The position numbers were made by a program, and so were the translations under genes. The notes below the pieces were generated by a model, which was given only the letters and a program-made list of their open reading frames with translations, did no database searches and was not told the DNA's origin. Shown in pieces: positions 37,855 to 50,089 of a stretch of 64,000 nt of DNA; position 1 is the first letter of the stretch, and each line of letters starts with the position of its first letter. Origin of the DNA: Pollenia angustigena (lineage: Eukaryota > Arthropoda > Insecta > Diptera > Polleniidae); assembly GCA_930367215.1 (NCBI GenBank), contig OV884056.1:93879285-93943284 (forward strand), given 5' to 3'.

Positions 37855-38292
37855 CGTATGTGTGAGGGCAGCGACCAGCTTCATTTCTATGTAAATCCAT
37901 TAATTTGCTAGTTCTCACTTATTGCATGCTGATAATTTGTGCAATGCAATTTGATTCCTCGCGCCGTTACAATTTGTAGGTCATTAATACTTAATGTTTA
38001 TTTTATTGGGAATTGTAACAAATGCACTTTTGAGTAATACAAATGTGACCAACACACAACAGTGGATAAATGTGCCCAACACACTACCTTTCGAAGTGCA
38101 AGTTAATTCATTTGCTGTAGTAAACACATTAGGACATTCTTCAATAATCCCATAAAGTCTGGTTTTTTGTAAGTTTGACAGATGGTAAAGTCTTAGCTCA
38201 ACATCATTGACTGACTGAGATCGTTCTTGCTTCAGTGGGATTTTTTAAACGCTGCTTATTGTCATACAATTATTATCTGTATGAAATATTAC

Positions 38293-38600
38293 TTACATTT
38301 CTCGCAATGTATCATTTCCAATTATTCCATGGAATGTTTCTAAAGTTGGAAGGATATAACATTTTAATTTTGGTGTATTTGAACCAAAAATGTTTACAAA
38401 AGCGACTGTATTTATATGGAATGGTTTTTCAATTGGAATGTGATTTCGCATTCGAGTGTATTGGATATAATTTTTGATCGACCCAATGTCGGTCAAAAAT
38501 TCTAATATGAGTTCACCATTTTTACGTTCGTAGTATGGGAGCGATATTTTTAAGTTCGTAGTATGGGAGCGAAAATGGGATTAATCTAGAAACTTAATGA
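38293..38600 (-). pseudogene. Ty3/gypsy aspartic protease remnant
   Basis: The minus-strand frame shows PYYERKNGELILEFLTD-IGS, where the catalytic D-T/S-G motif is altered (TDIGS), then NIFGS and the flap-to-C-terminal block FHGIIGNDTLREM that closes gypsy proteases. It is adjacent to the LTR-like repeat at 38610-38960. Confidence 0.65.
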
Positions 38601-38609
38601 GCTAATTTG

Positions 38610-38960
38610 AATTTAAAATTGAGCCTGGGTAGAAACAGCGAACTAGTCAAGCAAACACCACAGTTAATCTTTGTTTGCAATTTATTTTCTTGCGTCTAAA
38701 TTAATGTGGGATTTGATGGTCTCGCGACTGATTTCGAATAAAACACGGTGTTGATTAAACCAATGATAACTCAACATTTTATTTCAGATTTATCTTATTA
38801 ACTTATATTTAATTATAATTCAGTTTATTATGATAATTTGAAGAATTTTGTTTTCGTCCGTGTCCGAAAGGTGATTGACTAAATTTATAGTAAACATTTC
38901 TAAAGGTAAATGACTGAATTTAAAGTAAACATTTTTAATGTAAATGACTTAATTCTTTTA
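38610..38960 (-). repeat. LTR-like repeat, uninterrupted copy
   Basis: It holds the pre-insertion form of the errantivirus target (ACTAGT at 38642-38647 where the insertion has ACTAAT on both sides) and shares GTTAATCTTTGTTTGC and GTAAACATTTTTAA with 35446-35710. Confidence 0.55.
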
Positions 38961-39910
38961 ATAGTAATAGATATATAAATATATAACCGTGTTGTACATC
39001 TTAATGGGTATAGGGATAACATTGAAGAGTTCAAAATGTTCTTGATTTACTAAAGACAATTGAATTTTTAACATAAGACTCCCCTGTGCTACTGTTCCCT
39101 TAATAATTATGATGTTGTATAATTGTAGCAAATCTGTATCTTCAACGTTAACGCGATCCGTAGAAAGGTGTTGTTTAATTTTAGCAATCTCTGATCTTAA
39201 CTGTTTTGGTGTGAGGATAAGGAGGCTTATATAACCGTGATTGTAGATTCGGATGATTCTACCCAATAGCCATTGTAGCACTAGAGTACTATCTTTGAGG
39301 ATGAAGGTGATTTCCATTTCCCCCTCTGCTTTAGCTCATATATATATTTTTGTGTCCATTCCTTCCAAAATGTGTGTTTTATTTCGGACATTATTTTTCA
39401 CCTTGCTTCTAAAAGCATTCTTGAAGATTGGACATTTACATCTACTGCTGATGTCAAGGGCTCACCTACTAGAAAGTGACCTACTGTTGGAGATCATCGT
39501 AGTTTGATGAAATAGGGATCATTAGTCGCACATTAAGGATGGCTTCTATTTCAACCAGTATGTTTCCATTTGACTGCCGCTTCACAAAGCCCACCGAAGT
39601 GAGGTGCTCTTGCTGGAATGAATATAAAGTTTATTGATTGATTGCTACATATCCGTATGATTTTTTCTTGCGCTGATTGCGAATTTATTGATACTTCTAA
39701 TTCGGCGATTTTATTATTTGCTCCCACGTTGTTGCACGCTACTAACTGACAATGGCCTCTTCTACTGATCAAACGTCGTAGTGCTCCTATAAATGGGTCT
39801 GTAGACAGATTAGACACTACTTTCATGTGAATGGCTATAGAAGGAAACCAACAAAATACTGCCATATAAGCCTTGTCTGGTTATTTGCCTCTGATTCTAG
39901 AGAAACAACT
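38958..39910 (-). pseudogene. roo/BEL-type integrase and env remnant
   Basis: The piece at 39865-39551 reads FPSIAIHMKVVSNLSTDPF ... LRRLISRRGHC ... FIPARAPHFGGLCEAAVK, the BEL/Pao integrase core, with the second catalytic Asp region degenerated (ACNNVGANN). At 39317-39245 comes LKDSTLVLQWLLGRII (DUF5641 end of BEL pol), fused directly to an env-like part (LTPKQLRSEIAKI ... FNVIPIPIKM). Stops and deletions lie between. The order integrase, DUF5641, env fits roo-like elements. Confidence 0.78.
39139..39242 (-). repeat. 104 bp duplicate of a roo/BEL env segment, copy 2
   Basis: Pairs with 37751-37854 with one mismatch. The copies are 1.3 kb apart in the same orientation. Confidence 0.8.
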
Positions 39911-40163
39911 TGTCAACTTTATTGATTTATTATTTCTGATTTTATTGAATAAAAATTGATTCTTATATATTAATTAATTAAAACAAAAGAAAAGAATACA
40001 TGAAACTAGCAATTTAAGGGTATACTCAGCTGATTATACCTTTTTGTTGTATTTTTTAATCTGAGTTTTTGGCAAATTGGGTTGACAACGATCAATTCCT
40101 CTGACAGATTAATTTTGTTGGCAATTTAGGCATTCTGTTGTAGCGTACATTGCAAGTTGTGCA

Positions 40164-41324
40164 AGTTAAATTATATTAAATTAAGGCCCGTTTTCACAAC
40201 TTACCGATAGTTTAATGTAGGATTTTACCGGCCATATAAAAAGTGTTCCATTATTACAATTTTACTTTTACCTTCCAAGTAGGATAAACCTTAATTTACT
40301 TTATTGCTCACTTTAGGTTAAAGTTTAGTTTTCATAATGCAACACTTTTTATAAGGGCGTTTAAAGTCTACTTTAAGCTATCGGTTAGTTGTGAAAACGG
40401 GCCTTAATTTGTTAAAAAAAATATAACTTTATTGTTTTACTTTTAAAATATAATTGAATCTTATTCTAATTTTAATTACAAATGAAGCTTAAAGTAAAGT
40501 AATAATAATATATTAAAATTGCATGGTAATCATATTGACACGCGCAGTTAATGTTTTGCAACTTCGTAAGTTATTGGCCTGTTTTAACCGTCTGCAGCAG
40601 TGTCAGCATTTTTAGTTTGTGGGAAAATTAAAGTAATGTGTTTAAACTAGATTTGAACAATACTTTAAAATATAGAAATAAGAAAAAAATGAATTTGCAA
40701 ATCTTTAATTAATAATATGTAAAATGAATTTAAAATATTTAATCTTAATTGTTATAAGTAATAAGATGAATATGATTTGAATTTAATATTTGAATTTAAA
40801 TGAATTGTAACGATAAAAGTTTGAATTGTAATTTCTAAATAATTGTTATAGATACAGTTTAAAAGCCATTGTTCTTGTACTAATGTGAATGAATTTACAA
40901 TTTCTTAGTATTACGGAATTATTCCAAACAGCGTCGGCTATCTGCGAAGCGAAGATATGCCAATAGCTAAAAAATAAATTTATGCATCGGTCACTTGGCC
41001 CTTAGCAACAGCGACAGCAACTTGCATTAATCTTCCGCCTACTTAATTAAACCCTAAATATTGTTAACTTAACCTAACTTTAAAATAAATAAATACTTAA
41101 ACTTAAATTGCCTACTTAAATCTATTTGTTTTAAATTTTAAATAATTATCTAACTAACCCCCTACAAGGGAGAGATATATACTTACCGTTTCTCAAACCA
41201 AAGGTACCCAGCATGTCTACATTAAAAGTGACGATTGGTTATAGTTCTGTGTGGCTCCCTTAGGCACAGAACTACATAATGCGAGTAGTAAATTATTTTT
41301 GTGTTAAAACCTCCCCTCTTAACA
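40164..41324 (-). repeat. 3' LTR of the deleted gypsy-like element, carrying a MITE
   Basis: Aligns with 43903-44144 at both ends (TTAAATTATATTAAA, CTTTATTG, AAATGAAGCTTAAAGTAAAG, CCGTCTGCAGCAGTGTCAGC, then GAGTAG-AAATTATTTTTGTG). It has extra internal sequence at about 40637-41278 and the MITE at 40185-40403. Confidence 0.8.
40185..40403. mobile_element. 219 bp TTAA MITE inside the LTR
   Basis: The ends GGCCCGTTTTCACAACT and their reverse complement extend to a matching ACCGATAG. TTAA flanks both sides (40181-40184, 40404-40407). The other LTR has a single TTAA at the equivalent place (about 43918-43921), which shows the empty site directly. piggyBac-like or Kolobok-like mobilisation is inferred from TTAA. 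Confidence 0.9.
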
Positions 41325-41371
41325 CCGAGCGTCCTTGATTGGTCAAAATTATGGGATATTTGAGATTCTCG

Positions 41372-41752
41372 TTATGCCATTATGTTCCTAATTGTGTTTA
41401 GTATTGCAAAATATTTTGGAGTTCCTTTAGCTGAAACGTATAGGTTGAGAATTCTATCAACGCTCTTCTTCCAGGAGCAGAATTCGGTATAACTACCAGA
41501 GAATTCTCTTAAGACATTTACAACGTCAGGGACTTTGTCCAAGACAGTCAAGTTATTCCTATATCTGTGCTCTATTATTTGGTCTTCGCCTGTAATGTCC
41601 GAGTTAGGGTCTATTAAATTTCTAATTGCGATTTGGCATTGTTGTGCGCCAATTCGCGCAATTGTCTCTTCTAGATTTTCCATACGGCCCACTTCTGGTA
41701 GATTGGGTATATTTAAAACTGGGGGCCTGGCCAAATTATTTGGGTGAGACAT
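41372..41752 (-). pseudogene. truncated gypsy-type Gag
   Basis: 126 residues: a short N-terminus, then LDKVPDVVNVLREFSGSYTE and a W-K-SVDRIL helix followed by GTPKYFAILNTIRN, the start of a retrotransposon capsid domain. The frame stops after NIMA at the deletion junction, leaving less than half of a normal gag. Confidence 0.75.
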
Positions 41753-41759
41753 TTTGAAA

Positions 41760-43890
41760 AATAATAAAAACGATTTTTGTGGTTACTCCTGTCAATAATT
41801 TTCCTTACGTGGTTTTTTAATAAATTTATCTCAATAACAATAGTAACAAATTCAAATTTTAATCAAAGTCACACTTTGGAATTTCCACAAAAAAAATATT
41901 TTATCACTCTCGTTTTCTTTAGAATTTTACTACTATTGTGTCTCTTTTGAAAGATTTTTTTTCACTTTCCTGCCTTATTTATACTAGAGGGTCCCCTGGG
42001 AATCGTAGTGGTTCTAATTTTGATTAAAAATGTTGATATTGTTATGCGCGGTCTTATCAGACGATTATTAACATACGAATTTCCCGTGAATAAGGAGACT
42101 TTGGCAAAAGCTATGTAGTTCTGGCTAGCACATATTTAATTGGTGTGTTTCATTAAGCCCCAGGTTCATCGCCGCGTAAGCATAGCTATTAAATTCTCAT
42201 GCCAAAAAAAAACAACAGTTATGAAAATTCAAAAAAAATCTAACAAATACTTGCATTGAGCTAAAACGCCATTACTCTAAAGGTATACCCACATCTGAAA
42301 AACCTAAAAATAACCTAATACACGGCCACTAAATTGATTTGCTTTAACTTGCGTCCCTTTTTAACTTGAATAAAAAAAAAAAATTTAATGACACATTCAA
42401 GGATGTTTGCTCTAACAAACATGTGTTAACTCCTCCAACGGTTTAATGAAAGTAGTGGCTACATGTTTGTCAAATGTGACCATAACTTAAGTGACGAAAT
42501 GTTTTCGTCACCCGAGTGCATTTTCCCCTCCCATGGCCTAAGCCACTGTGCCTATAGTAATCGCACACACTCCAATTTTTCCGATTACCCCAAAAAATTT
42601 AGTCTACTTTCTGCCACATGACAACTTACCTTGCCCCATGATGACTTGGATTTAAACGATTTAGAAACGCATTGTTTTCTTCATGTTAATTCAATATAAA
42701 ATTCGGTTTTTATTTACAAATAAATTCAGTTTTATATGTGGTATGGTTATAATATATGAGGTGGGACTGCATATATATACAGTAGGTAGTGGATACACGA
42801 AATCAAAGAAGATTTAGGTGGTTTTATCTATTCTTAAAAAATGTTTGTATACACTATCCACATATATATATATATATGCATATATATATATTTTTATATA
42901 TATATATTTAATAATAGTAATGAAATGGGTCATTTATTTTTTTGTGTTGGCTCTTCAATTTAATTCACATATATTTAATTATAAATCAATGTTTGTTGGG
43001 TTATACGAGGTTAGACTGTCACTGCGTCTTGTAAGGGTACAACCTTTTATAACTTATACAAGTAAATATATACATACAGTGGGTAACGGATACGAAAGTG
43101 CAAAAAAAAAATATTATCAATTGTTTTTGGGTTTATTTATCAATATGTAAAAAAAAACTATGTTAGTTCAAATTATATAACGGGAAAATCATCTCATGTT
43201 AAAGAGAAGTTGTGGTTGTTACACTTGTATGCACATATGTATTTATTTACGAGGCTGGAAGTCACAATGGAAAATAGATAATATTCCGATACAGTGGGGC
43301 AGAAGTTAAATGGTACAGGTGTTGAAAAAAGTGGGGTCAAGTAACAATGGTACGCTGGTAGAATTATAAGTAAATATAAGAAATATTGGGTAATTATAGA
43401 AATTATTTGGAGATAGAATAGTATCCGCGTAGGTCACATTTTGCCTTGACCTATAAAAACCTTACAGTATTTTCAAATGATTTTTGTCACTATATTTTCA
43501 TTTCATTTCTTTTAAATCTTTTTTGTTTCCTATTTTTTTCTTTTATATGCACTTTTGTTAGGTTCACTTGTTTGAATATATTATATATCCTTAAAATATG
43601 CTTACATTATTACGGCAATCATCGTTGTTAAGTTGATAGGGGGTTAATTATCCTTTTCTTTATGGCAATACTTGGGTAACCTCTTCTATTCCAAGATCTT
43701 TATGCAGATGGTTGTGTACTCGTAACTGATGTTTGTGGGGTGAGTTCTCTCAGGATTCCTCCTATTTTAAAGCCTGTTGAGTTTGTTTTTTAGGATTGTC
43801 CTTTTTTCTTTGCAGCCTATGAAGTGCATCTTTTGGGAATATCCTTTTTGATGTAGCCTATGGGGTACGTTATCGTTGGATTATCCCAGC
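41760..43890. other. interior of the deleted gypsy-like element, non-coding
   Basis: About 2.1 kb between gag and the 5' LTR, long for a leader, so other insertions are likely. An (AT)n microsatellite lies at about 42859-42911, and TACATACAGTGGGTAACGGATACGAAA and ATATACAGTAGGTAGTGGATACACGAAA at 43071 and 42776 are imperfect copies of each other. No coding sequence is recognised. Confidence 0.4.
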
Positions 43891-43902
43891 AAGTTGGGCG
43901 CC

Positions 43903-44144
43903 AGTTAAATTATATTAAATTTAATTTGTTAAAAAAAATTTAACTTTATTGCTTCACTTTTAAAATTCAATTGAATATTATTCTAATTTTAATTACAAAT
44001 GAAGCTTAAAGTAAAGTAATAATTATATATTAAAATTGCAGGGTAATCATATTGGCCTGTTGTAACCGTCTGCAGCAGTGTCAGCATTTTTGGTTTGTGG
44101 AAAAATTAAAGTAATACGAGTAGAAAATTATTTTTGTGTTAACA
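43903..44144 (-). repeat. 5' LTR of the deleted gypsy-like element
   Basis: 242 bp. It lacks the MITE and about 640 bases of its partner LTR and begins TGTTAACAC on the minus strand. Confidence 0.8.
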
Positions 44145-44689
44145 TGCACCTTAATTTGCGTTATGTAAAAAACATCCAACTTGTAACCGTCAATTTGTTG
44201 TTCGGTATTTGATTACCATTAAGTAGTCGAGAAATTATTTATTTTTATTTATTTATTTAAGAGTTCATTTTGTAATAAGAAGCCCAAAGGCCAAAAATAT
44301 ATTACATAGCAATAATGTCTGAGTAGTACCAAAAATACATACATAATATTCAAAACTTATCAACTAAATACCCAAGCATTTTATTCCCAACCATATAAAA
44401 GAGTAAGTAAAAAACAGTACAAAATAGTAATCTTAGCCAGTAAAAATGGCAGCAACCGTAACACAACACAGCACAGAATTCAATTTAGATATGCATGTAT
44501 ACATACATATTACATACATATGTACATACCCATGTTATATTTGTAAATAATAATCAAACAAGTAAATTACTCGATTCACACATAGGAGCCAGAGACATAC
44601 ATAACTTGCAAAAGGGAACTACAGTCTATGAAAAATAATTCATCAGTTTCAACCGAAAACCATTATTAGAGAAAAATAATTCATCAGTT

Positions 44690-46479
44690 TTAACCGAAAA
44701 GCATTATTAGAGTGAGAAATAATTTCAGTTCATACGGCAAACAATTCCACCAACGGGCAATTCTTATAACAAACGATCTTTCAAAGACTGAACATGCAAT
44801 CCTCGGTATAACTATCTGTTTTCTCATTATTGATTGAGAAAAAACAAATTCATTAATTAAAGGAGCAACTACACCTGACTTAATGAGCTTATAGAAAAAC
44901 AAAAGATTGCGAAACTTCACAAAGCTACTAAAATAACAACCCAAAAACCTTTTCACATAACCAGACATACATATGTTCATATCTACGAGCATTATAAATA
45001 TATCTAGCAATAGAGTTAACAACACGTTCTATCCTCCTGAGGTTCATACCAATAGTACCCGATACTACTTCCAATCCATAAAGCACCTGAGGCATCAAAA
45101 GCGCATATGTAACTCTACATTTTATCCTGAATGGTAAATAAATATTAGTCGAGTATATCCTACGTAATATATACGAAACCTTACGATAAACATGGTCAAT
45201 ATGTCTCTAAAAACTAAGTCGGTCATCCACAATTACACCCAAGCACCTATGCTGATTGACATACTCAATTCTGTTACCACCAATGTGTATATCAAAATCA
45301 GAAAACGAACGTACAGTGGATCCAAACCTAATAGCTTTAGTTTTTAAAGTATTAATTGTCAAAGAATTATCAGACAACCAGCACAAAATACGGTCCAGAT
45401 AAATGTTTATATTGACTTCTAAGACGTCAGCCAGCTCACGAGAATTACTAAATAATAAAAAAATATCATCAGCAAATACTGGTATCCAGAACTTCAGGTA
45501 GATCATTAACATAAAGATTAAAAAGTAGAGGTCCTAAGACCGAGCCCTGAGAAACACCAGATAAAATAGGGAAACTACCAGAACAAACCCCATGTACATC
45601 AACAAATTGAGTTCTGCCAGTTAGATATGACAATATAAGCTTACATGCAGACTTAGAAAAATTATATCTTTGATAAAGCTTAGTTATCATCGTCGAGTAA
45701 CACACCGAATTAAAAGCTTTCGCCAGATCAAGGTAAATAAGAATCGCCAATTCTTTTCTATTTTCGCAAGATCTAATAGAGTCAGTTAAAAAAGCAGCAG
45801 TGAAGTAGTATTAAACCCTTTACAAAACGCATACTGAGATTGAGATAAACGCGCACCAACACTAGAAATCATCTGATCCTTAAGAAGAATCTCCACAACT
45901 TTAGACAGGCACGGAAGAATAGAAATGGGTCTTAGATCATCAATATTCGAAACAACTGTAGACTAAGGAATTGGAACCACTCAAGCTACTTTCCACAAAA
46001 CAGGAAATTCAGACGATTTCAAAATGGAATTCACCAAATTCAAAACAATATCAGAGATATATGGAAATACAATTCTAAAAAACTGAATAGTTATCCCATC
46101 CGTACCAACAGATTTCGACTTTATTCAAAGCAGCTAAAATATCTTGATAGTCAACGCAGTGAAAAGAAAAAGAGCCATTTAATTCAGGAATACTATCAAC
46201 ATCAATCTGTTCAGTACGACTAGGACCAACACCACTCACAAAATACTCATTTAATTCATCAACATTCCCATCAAAGCAAACATCATTATCATGAACACAA
46301 CCAGCACCTCTAAGGATACGCCTCATCCCTGAAGTATCCAAATCCCCAAACAACCTTGCATAATACTTTCTCTTCTCCCTACGAAGAGTAGATTTCGCCC
46401 GATTCCTATATCTACAATAAATCTTCCATTTATAAGGTGTGGGATCCAACCGATATGATAAAAATGCCAAGTCCCTCAA
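44690..46479 (-). pseudogene. LINE ORF2 reverse transcriptase, broken
   Basis: Pieces in order are: 46479-46075 (linker after the endonuclease), about 46040-45760 (RPISILPCLSKVVE, LSQSQYAF), 45750-45469 (LIYLDLAKAFNSV catalytic Asp, GVSQGSVLGPLLFNLYVNDLP), 45512-45207 (FADDIFLLF catalytic motif, KTKAIRFGS, RCLGVIVDD) and 45025-44690 (C-terminal region ending RIARWWNCLP). Several frameshifts and stops interrupt it, so it is dead. The motif order is that of Jockey/CR1-type RTs. Confidence 0.83.
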
Positions 46480-46745
46480 AGACCTTGCTTACTCAATCTC
46501 CCTAAATCTCATCCAGCTATTATCCACTACCCTCTTTATCCTCTTGACAGGTACAAACGATTAAAGACCATTCATTAGGGAACAGAAAATATAGCACTTT
46601 GAATTGACATCTGTAGAATAAAAAATTTGTGAAGTATGAAAATCATACAGAAAATCTAAAAAGCCATCCCAATTCATACCGGCCAAATTGCGATAAACAA
46701 TATCAGCTTCCTCAGATTCAACATTCAACATAAAAGACGCATATA

Positions 46746-47570
46746 TTAGGGTATGATGTGATAAAGAAGGACACTGAATCTGTCCGGAACAACTAACTGC
46801 TTACTGGCAGCAGGAGAAAATTTGTCATTTAGAAAGACTCTGTCAGTTATCCTATCTCCGGAATCACCATCAACCGTACTACCTGATAACCCATCATCAA
46901 TTATGTTCCCTCTACGCAGGGTACGGGTTTTAAAATATTCCCCCATAATTTTATCACGAACATGAGTTCTGTTGAATTTTATCAAAATATCCCTTTTACC
47001 ATTGATATAACATACGTTATTAACATCATGTCCGGAAACAGGGATGTTGCAAAAAGCGCCCAACGCAACCACAATCGCCACCAAATCACCAAGTCCACCT
47101 GGTAAACCACGAACCACAATATCATTTCGGTTAAGTCTCCTGTATAAAATATGATTTTCCCGTTCAATAGAACTCATTCTGGCTGAAGATGTAGACTCAA
47201 GACGATGAATGCGCTCACTACATTTAGTAACATCAGTTCTCATTTCCTTTTGACACGCACCCATATCAGCCTTAATCTCCAAAACTGCAGCCGTAAAGGC
47301 ATCCTTTATGGAACCAATATCATCCTGGGTCTTCGACATATAACTGTCAATTTTTTTATTCAAACTACGAATGTCATCATTAATAGAAACAGGGTTCTCT
47401 GTGCAGTCTACACAAGAGTAAGAAAATGCTTTGTTGTTCTTTAAAAACGTAAGTTCCTTATCAGTAATCTTAGCACATGATGAATGGAACCATAAGGAGC
47501 AGCTTTTACATTGCAGACAGGCCTGGTTGCTTGAAATATTCACTTTACAAATTCCACATGAATACGACAT
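46746..47570 (-). pseudogene. LINE ORF1 with N-terminal PHD finger, fused to an endonuclease end
   Basis: 274 residues from ATG. Residues 4-56 form a PHD-type zinc finger: CGICKVNIS, then CLQCKSCSLWFHSSCA, then SCVDC, with the Cys4-His-Cys3 spacing. A coiled coil (about 65-145) and an RNA-binding-like region (DIVVRGLP..., DILIKFNR) follow, as in LINE ORF1 proteins of the CR1 and Jockey groups. The frame ends soon after NDKFSPAASKQLV, where a deletion joins it to the tail of the endonuclease (SHHTLIYASF in the neighbouring frame). Confidence 0.75.
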
Positions 47571-47650
47571 CGTAGAAATGCAACAGCAACAAATTTACAA
47601 CTCGTCCAAATTATCCAACAAACTCCACTAGGCCAGCAACAGCAACAAAT

Positions 47651-48863
47651 CAATAAAAACACAAAACACCCAGTAAATCTATGCTAATTGAACCACGTTT
47701 CAAATCACTTCCAACAAGGTATTATGGATCATAAAGTCGTATGCTAATAAAGCAGCTATTGTTTGTAACAAAATGGTCAACAAAATCAGCAAGCAGCAAC
47801 AACAACAACCCAACCAAAAACACGTTGCGCACAGAGTAGGTTGATTACCTCTTAAATACTCTAGATTCCACAAAACTCCAACAATTATGGATAATACCAC
47901 GTTTCTTTTACACAGATAAACTAAATGCAGTTTGTAAAAACACGATTTAAGAAAAGAAAGTAAATAAAAAATTCGATCAGCCGCTATACAAATAAATCCA
48001 GACATCCCAGACATCACTATCCAGACATAGCGTTGCCAGATTTATTTATCAATAAGCGTTAATTTTCTCTCTTACTACGACTCTTCTCGATTTTCCTCAG
48101 CCTTTACTTCATCAATTATTCCTCTTAGCGCTCTTATAAATGCCCGCTGATTACGAAGAAAACTTCACTTCGGTGCGCTGAGTTGCTACGATACTCTATC
48201 AATTTAATTTTTTATTATATTCGTATACTTGTGAATTAAGTCGCTACAATACTCTTTTTTTTAAATTTCATTAATTAATAAGGTTTTTTACTTATCTTCA
48301 TGATTTTGGGGTTACTTATCCAACTTCTATAAGAAGAAGACGTTTTCTTATATAAGTTACTAATTCATCGATTAAATAATACACCTTAGACTTTTCTTAA
48401 GGTGTTAATATTATTTTATTTAAATATTATCTTTATTCGCCCTTTAAATTTCCAATCCTATATTTATAAACAAGCTCGAGGCCACAATTGATTTTTTAAT
48501 ACATTTTATACTTTATAATTTATTCTTTATAATTTTTCTTTTTTTCACTTTTCAATATTTCCCCATCCTTTGGATGGCATCTTCAGGAATAATAAAAGAC
48601 GAGGTACAATAATAAAACACACAACGACTAGTCGCGTTCACATGTAAAATTGCAATTTTAAAATGAAATGTTAAGTCGTTTTACCAAACGATCGGTAGTC
48701 AAAGTCAAATAAGGCGCGAAATTTAACCTCTATAGTATCAGTTTTGAGTTTTACTAGAGCTGTGCTGTGGGATAACTTATCGTTTACAGCAGCAAAGATG
48801 ATTCATAGTGAAGATGCTTGTGGAGAGCTAGTTGCCAGGAAGGCTGACATTGGGTTCATTATT
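47651..48863. other. LINE 5' end or unassigned sequence
   Basis: Contains CAA-rich repeats in the first 200 bases, then AT-rich sequence. No frame is recognised. Confidence 0.35.
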
Positions 48864-49202
48864 TCAGGTAGAGTGGTCGCAGGTGATTATGTCATCTGGG
48901 GTGTTCTTTTTGTCGGCGATATCAGATAGGTATCTACTTGCTGTAAAAAAATCTTTATTGAACTGTGTCCTCCACATATCGTTTTGGAGTAACTGCATGT
49001 TCTTGGTGAGAGGTGCTTTTCCTGATGCACTCAAAAATGCAGCACATTTGATGATCAGACGTGTATTAATGGCAGTCTTGAATCTGCTAATGTATGCCTG
49101 GTTGAACAATTGGCAAAATCTCCAGGTGACCTGCCCAGGTACCATGTTCTCTCTTTCAAGTATTTTGAGATTTTGGGAAGAGCCAGGCATAGTGGTTAGC
49201 AT
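48864..49202 (-). pseudogene. unrecognised ORF, possibly a gag piece
   Basis: 112 residues without a recognised domain (contains VPGQVTWRFCQLFNQAY and DMWRTQFNKDFF). It lies about 300 bases after a TGGCGATCCTGTC motif (minus strand, 49499-49512), which looks like an LTR element's primer-binding site. A position just after a primer-binding site suggests the start of gag, but homology was not seen. The plus-strand ORFs over it are chance frames. Confidence 0.35.
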
Positions 49203-50089
49203 TGTATAGATGATGTTCTAGTTTGTGTTGTTAAAACTTTTTGAGAAAACTCCCCTGTTGTGCACCCTATAGCGATGCAGGTCTACTCCAAGCCCTTAAG
49301 TGGAGCCAGACCATACATGCCTACATGTGCCAAACATGATCCAAACAGGAGACCTCGTTCTGTTGTGGATGGACTTGCACTGAACTTTCTATATCATTGT
49401 TAAACATACTTCATGTTATTGCCAAGGATTTCTATTCTTTTTCATCAATATAGAGAGAAATCATGTCTTTTAAAATTTTTGAATTTATTTCAATACGGAC
49501 AGGATCGCCATGGGGTGATTTTATAAGGGTTTACCTAGGTTAGTTGAATTAAATTTTGAGCAAATAAAAAAAAAAAAAAATAAAATATAAATTAATGTAA
49601 GTAAGAGAAAAATTTAAACAACTTTACGCGATTGTGGATTGTTTACTTCTTATTTTATTTTTGATAAAATTCTTAAATTAATATAATCACAATAACTGTT
49701 AAAATTACATAAGTAATATTGATTCCCATTTTCATTTTATGCAGGGTTAAATTTACTTCACTTAAAGTAGTGTTAGGTAATTCTATCAATGTCTTATTGA
49801 CGATATCATTAACATATCGATGCCTTACTTTCTCAACCTCGTATCTTAAAAAAATACAACTTCTTAGGAGAGAAAAAAAAAAAACGTTTTATCTTTGTAT
49901 ACTTCGGTGTTTGGGTTAAAGTTAAAATGGAATTATTAAAGAATTGATTACATCTATGTATATTGTATTGAAATAATAAGTTGTTGCAGTGTTAGAACAC
50001 AAAAAGAGCAGTCGTTTGATAAATCATTACAAGTTTGTTTCAAAATCGTTTCATTAATATTTTTTGTGATAATAAAGCTGCCCAGGCAG
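49203..50089. other. unassigned AT-rich sequence
   Basis: Contains the primer-binding-site-like motif at about 49499-49512. Beyond that, nothing is recognised. Confidence 0.35.

Larger units (their letters stand above)
40164..44144 (-). mobile_element. internally deleted gypsy-like LTR element
   Basis: LTR copies at 40164-41324 and 43903-44144 enclose a short gag. TGCA flanks the element (40160-40163 and 44145-44148), a 4 bp duplication normal for Ty3/gypsy. The minus-strand LTR starts TGTTAA and ends TTTAACT. A TGGCGCCCAACTT primer-binding site (tRNA-Lys type) follows the 5' LTR at 43891-43903. Pol is entirely missing: gag runs almost straight into the 3' LTR. The two LTRs differ by a MITE in one and a deletion of about 640 bases in the other. 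Confidence 0.82.
44235..47650 (-). mobile_element. decayed non-LTR retrotransposon (LINE), Jockey/CR1-like
   Basis: It has two ORF remnants in minus orientation and ends in an AAATAAATAAATAAAAATAAAT-type tail (plus strand about 44237-44262), as in LINEs with short tandem 3' tails. ORF1 has a PHD finger and ORF2 a reverse transcriptase. Most of the endonuclease is deleted. The 5' limit is uncertain and may reach about 48050. Confidence 0.78.

Noticed and set aside
42818..43150. 110-residue plus-strand ORF
   Set aside because: Runs through an (AT)n microsatellite and is low complexity; not a gene.
48744..49209. Plus-strand ORFs (61 and 125 residues)
   Set aside because: Overlap each other and a minus-strand frame; no domains and no start context.
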